A stretch of DNA of 64,000 nucleotides from Siderastrea radians (Eukaryota; Cnidaria; Anthozoa; Scleractinia; Rhizangiidae). Below, piece by piece: positions 56,651 to 64,000 of the stretch; the stretch's first letter is position 1; every line of letters starts with the position of its first letter. A program made the translations under genes and the position numbers. The DNA lies in assembly GCA_964017195.1 (NCBI GenBank), contig OZ024889.1, positions 67,900,358 through 67,964,357 on the forward strand, in the 5' to 3' direction. Below the pieces are notes generated by a model. That model did no database searches. It saw only the letters and a program-made list of their open reading frames with translations, and was not told the origin of the DNA.

Positions 56651-57595
56651 AGCGGTATTAATTTTTCTCAGTCCCTTGGGACTTCGTTAGATCGGGTGCC
56701 ACTATAATGGACGGTTTTGCCTTCTTCATTAGCTAATATTTGCAGTTTTCCTCGGCCAGCGACTACTTATCCCTGCCCCAACAGCGATGATCAGCATCAA
56801 TATTTTCCTCAACATCAGTGTATTATAACAATTATAACAATTTTAATTCTTTTTCTCAAAAGGAAATGATCACCGAAGATGAAATGTCTCGATGATTTTC
56901 AGAAAAACAAGGTTTCTCAATTAGTTCTCCACCATATATATAGAGTTTCCAGTAGGGAGAATTTGCATGATATACGATGCTGGGGCTTAAAGAAAAGGAT
57001 ATTTTGTTTCAAATGTTTCTTTTTTCCATTAAACCTGATTAATCAACCAAAATCTGTCTCAAAAGAGTAAGACTTGTCATGATAAACGATTTTAGATTGT
57101 TTGGTTAAAGGGTTCCTGGGTCGGTATTCGAAACGGAAATACACACAGGCTAGCTACCGCTCCAAGAAAGTACGCGACAGAAACCTTAGGGTACCCCCAC
57201 CACCCCACACCAGGTGTGTGATGCGTGGTGTGAGAAAAAAATGCTATACATAATGAAAGAGACGTCGACTCTATCAGACGGAAGCGCTGATTTATTTTTA
57301 TTTTTGTACTTTTATTTTTGTACTTTCGCCTAGATTGCATTACATTTCTTTCCTTCGAAGACAAACGCACAAATCAATTTTATTTTGTAAAGCTACTTGT
57401 TGACCGTCATTGCTGTGACTACCCCTGGATAATCTCATCAGTCGAAACGATATCAAAACCAGACCCGGGAAAAACCCACTCAAGTATTAAACTCCGTAAA
57501 CAGGCTCCGATACTGGCACCAGTAGCGCCGAGAAGAGCATCTTGAACGCTTGAAAAAAGCATTACGACGGTGAGGCTCATCGCACCACTCCAGTC
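56651..57595. other. Intergenic / 5' flank of TSR gene
   Basis: No coding region is recognised. The last few hundred bases are the presumed promoter and 5' UTR of the TSR gene; no TATA box or other element stands out. Confidence 0.4.
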
Positions 57596-58011
57596 ATGGT
57601 AAGGTGTACCACTATAATTTTAGCGCTTGGAACAATCGCCGTGGTTTTGACGCCTTCAAACGCCTGGTGGAGTCGTCGCAGACGAAGTTGTTCCGCCGTG
57701 CATTGCAAAGTTAGCAATTGGAGTGCATGGAGCTCGTGCAGTCGAACTTGCGGCGGAGGTTTAGCCACTCGTACGCGAAGAAAAACGGTTACGGAGTCTT
57801 GTGGAGGGGGATGTGCTTACCAACTAAAAGAAACAAAAACATGCAATACAATTTGTTGCCCAGTGGACTGTGTGTATACATGGAGTCCGTGGAGCAAGTG
57901 CTTGGGATGTGGGATTTCAAACCATTTTCGGACGCCAGTTATTCAAAGGCACAGTTCCTGTAATGGAAAACCTTGCCCTGCAAAACAGACGAAGTCCTGT
58001 AACACTAATGT
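57596..58011 (+). CDS. Secreted thrombospondin type-1 repeat protein, exon 1
   Basis: First exon of a secreted protein. Signal peptide at 1-23 (hydrophobic, ending PSNA), then an aromatic/arginine stretch WWSRRRR (24-30). First TSR at about 37-88 with the typical WSAWSSCSRTCGGG (42-55), whose tryptophans are likely C-mannosylation sites. A second TSR-like unit runs at about 88-138 (CVYTWSPWSKCLGCG, then CNGKPCPAKQTKSC). Cysteine spacing matches TSRs. The exon most likely ends at GT/GTAAGT (58011/58012) in phase 2; reading on gives a stop two codons later, so a 139-aa single-exon form is also possible. A damaged paralogue lies 4.8 kb downstream in the same orientation. The role is unknown; TSR proteins act in matrix, adhesion and signalling. 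Confidence 0.75.
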
Positions 58012-58329
58012 GTAAGTCTATTTTGAATTTATTGGTCTATATTAGCCTTTTGTAGTGAAATCGTATTGTGTTTCAGTTTCAAGGGAAGTGGGTATGTTTT
58101 GATATAAAGTTTGCAGGCAATTTAAACATTTGTTGGCAGAAGCTACCTCGATGTTAGTTTTTACAATGTCTTTGCCAAAGAAATACCGTGCACCGACTGA
58201 TGTAGAATGCCTCGCACCGGTTTGTTAATAAGAGCAACAAAGTGGCCATTGAAATATCTGAAATATGTGATAAATGAAAGGTGGCCATATGTGTCAAAAG
58301 TGAAGGGTTTAAGGTTGCAGCCACCTTTA
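58012..58329. other. Intron/flank after TSR exon
   Basis: No further TSR exon is recognised. The downstream exons of the gene were not found. Confidence 0.4.
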
Positions 58330-58575
58330 CTTCCCGGGGGGAGGGGTACTCGTCGGAAAATGCGCAGGGAGGTGCTGGTGGGCCCACATCTCTTTAACTT
58401 TCCTACCCAATTATGAAAAAAAGAATCCCACAGTGTGTGATCCTGTTTAACACACTTATCATGCTCATGGAGAATCTGAAAACTGCGCCCTAAACATACC
58501 CAGAGGCAATTTCCTGTGAAGGAAAAAAACGGGAGCGTTCTCCGCCCCCATCCCCCCCCCCGTCTGCCCGGTTGC
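58330..58575. repeat. G/C-run element fragment
   Basis: Starts CCCGGGGGGAGGGGTACTC and ends near CCATCCCCCCCCCCGTC. The start resembles the ends of the MITEs at 29988-30430 and 28486 (CCCGGGG-run followed by ACTC). The rest is not clearly repeated in the window. Confidence 0.35.
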
Positions 58576-61149
58576 ACGAGACTAGTCTGACTGCCGTTTA
58601 GTGTCAGTGAAAGGATTTTTAAATATACGTGTTGAAGTTTAAGTGTGATTTTGATGGTGTAAATTGCTTTCGAGTTGCTTCTTTGGTCCGAAAAACGAAT
58701 GTAAAAAAATGTAGAATAATAATCGCGGGATTTTAAAATTAATAGCGTCGTGGTTTGCATAATTCTACTTCCGAGATCAAGAGCAGGTCAAGAGCCATCT
58801 CACTTATTATCTTGACTGAATTCTCCCCAGGGTAAAAGAAGAAAACAAGTTTTAAGCAATAAAGAGAATTTATATGCTAAAATTTGAACTTCACGGGTTA
58901 ATTAGTGAGGGGAGGTTCGGACGTACCTTTCACGCTCGAAAACGATAACAACTTCACATTGCGTCATCCTCGATATCATGGCTTTATAGGGGCGAGATCC
59001 ACCGCTCGCATTCTCTTTCCAGTGAAATTATTATCTCGATCTCGCTTTGGCGTGGGGAGAGTTGTGATATAACTGTGTTAGTTCCCCTTCCCGAAATAGA
59101 TTTGACTGAATACTTTCCCGCATCCCACTTGCGAAACAGAGCACATCCAGCTTCCTATCCTCGGTATATTGTTTAAACTCTTACTTTTCCTTAATCCCGC
59201 ACCGATTTTAAAATTTATACTGCTTCCCGGATCCCACCAGACATGCTATCGTAAGCCTGCACCGCTCAGAAATCCTAATTGTAGCCTTCGCCGAGAGAAC
59301 ACTACTTAGCTTACGGTATCCAAAAGTAGCGACTGCTTGAAAGTAATGGCATTAGATGGGTTCCTAACTTTTATTAAGGTCACACATGAAGTGTCAGGTG
59401 CAATTGCAAATTGCGTTCGGAAACTACGGGCTCATAAGAAATCGTGAAATTGCGAAACCCTGGAATATCGGTAAAAGTAAAGGAAAAGTCCGTGTGCAAG
59501 CCCAATTCTTCATATTTGCCTGTGCCTTGGTCCGGATAAAGTGACTGGTAAGCCTGTGTGCAGACGTCTCCTGTTTCCTTCCTGCGTCACAGTCTAGCGA
59601 CACAGGGCCTCCACACAACCTTACGTGACTGTTTGTAGTTTCAAAATGTAAGGAAACTTATGGGATTTGAATATTGCGTGTATTGCGTGCAGTGCAAATC
59701 AGTGATGTCCACGATGCGTATCGCAGTACCAGCCGCCATTTTGATTGACGCGCGTGGATCACACGCGCGCGTCGTTTATAACCAGAACGAGCGACTTGGA
59801 GTAAGTCTTATGTACATTCTACATTTAAGTTTAAAATAAACGTAACTGACCTTAGCAGCCTTTGTGTTTTGCCATCATTATAGCTCAAAACGGTGAGTTT
59901 TAGCGTTTCGGAAGGGTTTACGTTGGCCATTCGCTGTACAAATGAGTTCCCCTCTGAACGGCCAACGGGATCCCCCCGTGGGATAATTGTAACATTTGAA
60001 GGAACAGTGTGGGTAGTGACGCATAGTAGAGTGAAAGGGGTGGGGGGATATAACTGGAGAAGATTTTATCTCTGCAATTTCAAATAGTGCTCTCTGATGT
60101 TCAAAAGAAAACTACATGAAACTGAATGTATGATATAATCCGGTAAACTGCGCAGGGAAAAACAATTACATGAGTGAAAGATCATTGCGATGACTTAGGA
60201 ACTTCAGTTTAGAAAAAAAAATGATGCTTTAACTGAGACTCAACTGTTTTCACGCCAATGCGTATTAACGTTCTAACAAACTGAGCTAAATCGAGAAACC
60301 CTCTACTGCGTCCGAATCCCTGTCAATCTCTGACATGTTCAAGAGTTGCTGGTGTAGTTGCTACTGATCACAAATAACTGTGATCAACACATGTGCTATT
60401 TTTTTAAATACTGAATAGCATACATATCTTTTTATTAAGCTAGCCAAAGATAATTTTCAACTACCATTTATTAACATAGTATATTATCTGTGTCAATTGT
60501 CTGTAATGAATGACATACAAATGTAGTTTGTACTAAATGTCTGTTTTGTACTACGAGAGTTTTTAGCTCAGCTTCTGACCTGGAACTAAAGAAGCGCTGT
60601 GATTTTTCCAAAGTAATTCGAAGAAAAATTTTAAACGAAAGAAAAGTAATTGGAGTGATATGATTATAGAAAGAATTTTCTCATTAAATCGCGGGCGCGC
60701 TCATTCAGAACAGTTATAAACGCGCGTGTGAGGAGAGCTTAAGCGCAAGGGGCTTGTTGTAACCTACAAATATAGCCGCCCCTCGTCCTTCCCGACCGCA
60801 GAGTACACCTGCCCCTATCTCCGGAAAATTTACGGCCATTCATAAGCATTACTGTTTACAAACGAATTGAAGCAATGTGAGCAGAAAGCAAATAGGATGT
60901 GTTGTAGATTCACGGCGTGTCTTAATTTGAAAAAAAAAGTCAGTGTTCGGGAATGAGCGTGATCCATCCATTTCGCAAAATGTTTAGTCAGCGTAATTTT
61001 ACCCTCAAAATCGTCAAATCCTTCATCTCGAATCATGACAAGCTTTAGGGAATTTTGGTTTTACAAGCATCCTGTTAGTCTTAAGGTACCTTTAACTGCA
61101 GAGACATGCAACAAAAAGAATGACCAAAATTTAACAAATTTTTGATTTT
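58576..61149. other. Intergenic, no recognisable gene
   Basis: Mixed AT-rich and GC-rich stretches, with only short open frames lacking domain, signal or splice support. No tRNA or complete repeat is seen. Confidence 0.45.
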
Positions 61150-61420
61150 AAATCGCACGTGTTGTAAATTCTAAATAAAAACACAATTTAACAGCAAACT
61201 GTGATCCTTTTACTTCTTTTATCGTGTGCATGTTCATCAAGTATACAAAGCCACACGCTTTCAACACACCACAATTTGACAGTGTTGTTCCTCGATCGGC
61301 TCGGACACGCAAGAACAGGTACCCAGGAGAGAGGATCGACTTCAATGAATTCAGCACGATTTCAGTGCCTCATGATGTCTTTTTATCGTCGCCCCCTACG
61401 TAGTAGTACACTTCCATCAT
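61150..61420. repeat. Duplicate of the upstream region of the TSR pseudogene
   Basis: Co-linear with about 62060-62390, which lies directly upstream of the TSR paralogue (shared ACAATTTGACAG-like, CTCGGACACGCAAGAACAGG and GGTACCCA blocks). On the minus strand both copies keep an open frame with related residues (GYLFLRV and GYLLLHV; TLSN and NLSN), but no family is recognised. Probably a duplicated promoter-side block. Confidence 0.45.
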
Positions 61421-62374
61421 TGCGAAGAAACAGTTTTATTCGTTGGTGTAATACTTTACCAACTGTTAGTTTTTCAGTTTAAGTTTAAGTTTAATAATAA
61501 TTTATACCACTGTACAATAACAAAATAAAGGAAAAAAATAAATAAATAGATAAATAAAAGTAGAGTAGGTAAAGGAAAGGCATAGGGAGAAACTGAATTC
61601 CCATATAAACACTGCATTCCTAACTAAAAGAGGATAGTTTTTCAGTGTTTTCCAGTTTTTCAGTGGTTTCCAGTTTTTCAGTGTTCCGGATCTCCACTTT
61701 AGACCGGACGTTTGACCAGAGCCACCCGTGGACGAACTGAACACGGTCGATGCTATACCATATCAGAGAGCGGGAAATACCCACTTGAGATCAGTGTGGT
61801 AAGCGGTCCAAAATGAGAATAATGAGAACAACAGTTATGTGTATCAGGGGTTGTTCATGGGTGGCCCTTTTAGCTTTATTGTTAATAAAACTTTTTAAGT
61901 GGAAAATGATTATTTAAGTAATTGAGGGTGAACCATTCCATGTTAATGTTGCGAACTGTTTTCAGCATATTTTTGCTCGGATTATTTCGCAAGCCTCGAT
62001 ATCGTGAAAGGGCATTAGGGACCTTTTATGGGATGTTACATTTTACAGTAAAAGCAAGAAAATTTCAATCCATCTTAAGTATACTTGATTGCTGGTTTTT
62101 TAATATAATTTCGTGACCTATGTGCTGTGAAATCTGACTGTATATACAAGCTTAGCGAAAACTGGATTCTAGCTAATTCCTTTTTCATCGATTCATCAAT
62201 GTATAGGAATCTACGAGTTTGGAACACTTCAGAATTTGACAGATTTGCTCCTAGTTCGGTCTGCACATGCAACAACAGGTACCCAATGATAATGAAAGAG
62301 CAACGAGTTAAATCTATCACGCTTTCAATGGCAAGCAGTAGCTTGTTACTGTTGCGCGCTCCATTTTGTTCCCC
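61421..62374. other. Intergenic and upstream region of TSR pseudogene
   Basis: Contains direct repeats of TTTTCCAGTTTTTCAGTG-like units near 61640-61690 and, from 62060, the second copy of the block at 61150-61420. No supported coding region. Confidence 0.4.
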
Positions 62375-62808
62375 ATGAAGAAATATTTTTGGGTTTTTCT
62401 CGTTCTTTTTGCTTCTTTCACTGCCCTACTTGGTCCTTCGGGTTTATGGGCGTGGCGTCGAAGGCGAAGGCAAGGTTGTAATCGGCGAGATTGCATTCTC
62501 AACGACTGGGCAAAAGTTGGAAGTTGTTCGTGACCATGCGGAGTGGGAGGAGATCAGTCAGAAAATGGCAATGCAACGGCGGAAAACCCTGTCCACCCTA
62601 CAACAGTCCTCAAAGAATGCGTTATTGGCTGTGTAACAAGCAGTGCTGTCGGATTAACTGCGCGTGGACTTGGAGCGCCTGGGGTCCATGTTCTGGCTGT
62701 GGAATATCGAGGCAAACGCGTACGGTGAGCATTCTGGGAAATCCTAGATGCGGGGGGAAAGGCGTGTCCAAGCAGGCGGAGTGAGACGCGGAGCTGCAAT
62801 ACTGGAGT
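62375..62808 (+). pseudogene. Damaged TSR paralogue, exon 1
   Basis: Starts with a clear signal peptide (MKKYFWVFLVLFASFTALLG, then PSGLWA) and the same arginine stretch (WRRRRR) as the protein at 57596. Then come GSCS, a TGA stop where the sister gene has an Arg codon, and PCG. A frameshift within the next few codons restores CNGGKPCPPYN and the second TSR (NCAWTWSAWGPCSGCGISRQ). A further frameshift near 62757 precedes the end (CPSRRSETRSCNTG) and the same GT/GTAAGT donor as the sister gene. One stop and two frameshifts make it a probable pseudogene, unless they are sequence errors. Confidence 0.75.
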
Positions 62809-63759
62809 GTAAGTTGACGAGCTTTATTCTTAGTTTCAAGCGAGATATGCCCGAGATTAAGAGGTATAGGGCAGACCAAAGATGGGTTCAACAGCCTTTT
62901 ACACCAAAATATAAAAGAGTTTCACACAGAGTAATTAAGGATAGCGTACATATCTTCTCGGCTAAGTTCACAAAATAAGCCTTTATGTTTTTCGCCCTTG
63001 GGTAATCCTGCTTAGGTTGGTAAATTATTCAGTTAATGGGCTGCATTACCCGCGCTTGTTTACTGGGCGAAAACAACAACACTGTGAGTTGAAGTAAAAC
63101 TGGCTGTGGGCAAAGACCCATAGCCGGTTTATTAATCAACAAGTAACTTGTTTAACTCAGTATATAATTAGTTCGGTACATAAATGTATTTTGTTCTGAA
63201 TCAAGGCCTGTTTTGCAACGTCTTTATCTGCAAAAGACGAGTACAGCGTACAATTACCAGGGCTTTTTGGCTCAATCGAATTAGTATAGGTGGGATATTA
63301 CTCATGAAAGCTTGTAATCAATGTAGACAAGATACTTAAACGAAACGCAAAAAATTGAAATGATATAAATGAAGGAATAAAAAATCTTTTATCTGAAGAC
63401 AAATGTGTCAAGTAATGTCGTTCTCGCACTTTTGTATGAGTCATCGGGCGAAAATCCTAAAAACTGTGTAACAGTACTTTCATGTAATGATGGGTTATCA
63501 TGTTATAAAGGTGGTTTAAGACTTTGGATGAAATACGCATTAGAGTGTAACCCCTTAAATGAAACCTATTGTGCAGGACTTTCCTGAAGTTGCTGTTAGG
63601 TTGCTCAATCCTAACAGCGTTGGGGATTTTTAAACTCTTTGCCTTTTTTTCTTCAAAGGAAACCAAAATGCTCCAAATGAATTATTTTGAACGCATCTGA
63701 ATTGTCCGACTTGACACGGATCAAATTTTCCTGACCTGATGTTAAACGTGCCACTTTGC
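62809..63759. other. Flank after TSR pseudogene, no exon recognised
   Basis: The frame at 63405-63587 has five cysteines but no splice sites or domain I recognise. Nothing else is supported. Confidence 0.4.
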
Positions 63760-63900
63760 TACTTAAGGGACCGTTCATTTTTTATGAGGTAGTCAGGTAG
63801 GGTGGGCTGGTGGGATTTGAGGGGGGCCATGTAAAAACATATGGCTTTAAAGGGGGGGGGGCAGCCAAAAAAATATGGTGTGTGAAGGGGGGTCACCAAA
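63760..63900. repeat. Possible G-run repeat end
   Basis: AAGGGACCGTTCATTTTTTATGAGG leads into GGGTGGGCTGG, TTGAGGGGGG and two further G-runs beside CATATGGC/ATATGGTG blocks. It looks like the end of a dispersed non-autonomous element that runs off the window. No second copy is seen here. Confidence 0.3.
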
Positions 63901-64000
63901 AAAATTGCCTTTAAGTTTAGTAGTGACAGCTTCTGTAATAATGCAAACATCAGTGCCAGAAGGCCAAAAATAGCGTTTCTAAGGTTCTGAAAATTCAAAT

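Noticed and set aside
63405..63587. Cysteine-containing 60-codon frame
   Set aside because: Five cysteines were suggestive of a small secreted protein, but there is no signal peptide, splice site or recognisable spacing.

Overview
This 64 kb window looks like nuclear DNA of a cnidarian, most likely an anthozoan such as a stony coral. It is AT-rich, intron-containing and crowded with non-LTR retrotransposons, a Penelope-like element, tRNA-derived SINEs and many foldback elements (MITEs). Its host genes fit an early-branching animal: thrombospondin-type-1 (TSR) secreted proteins, a MEGF-like EGF protein, and UDP-galactopyranose mutase (UGM), which vertebrates lack. The species call is inference; no ribosomal or mitochondrial marker is present.

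The left half (about 1.9-35.4 kb) is a serially duplicated minus-strand locus. Each unit has two exons. A short first exon of 38-39 codons encodes a hydrophobic type II signal anchor (or signal peptide). After a long phase-1 intron, a large second exon of about 2.1 kb encodes a eukaryotic-type UGM joined to a C-terminal domain resembling DUF3431. Three second exons are open (3005-5151, 17480-19626, 31243-33359). Four first exons exist (11487-11604, 16032-16146, 25490-25604, 35244-35358), and a decayed second-exon fragment lies at 1955-2885. The predicted proteins are about 754, 753 and 743 aa. A membrane-anchored, probably Golgi-lumenal UGM fused to DUF3431 is the most interesting biology here: a candidate one-polypeptide galactofuranose system. 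The third copy has lost two UGM motif residues.

Mobile DNA fills the introns and intergenic space. Intron 1 of gene 1 holds a 247-bp-period array of tRNA-like genes, inverted about a centre and enclosed by one 13-bp target-site duplication (TSD). At 16.56-17.01 kb a near-perfect palindrome with a 12-bp TSD carries two inverted hammerhead-ribozyme-like motifs. Gene 2's intron carries a dead LINE ending in a TTGA microsatellite. Near 36.4-39 kb a second dead LINE is split by an 891-bp MULE-like element with 127-bp terminal inverted repeats (TIRs) and a 9-bp TSD; this element carries a broken RecQ-like helicase fragment.

The right half (39-64 kb) has SINEs and foldback elements. It also has the 5' exons of a MEGF10/11-like gene on the plus strand (44.6-50.1 kb, one exon frameshifted) and an almost complete Penelope-like element with a GIY-YIG domain (53.6-56.65 kb). 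The first exon of a secreted TSR protein lies at 57.6 kb, with a damaged paralogue at 62.4 kb. Much of the rest is intergenic sequence without recognisable content. All calls come from reading the sequence; no database search or expression data were available.
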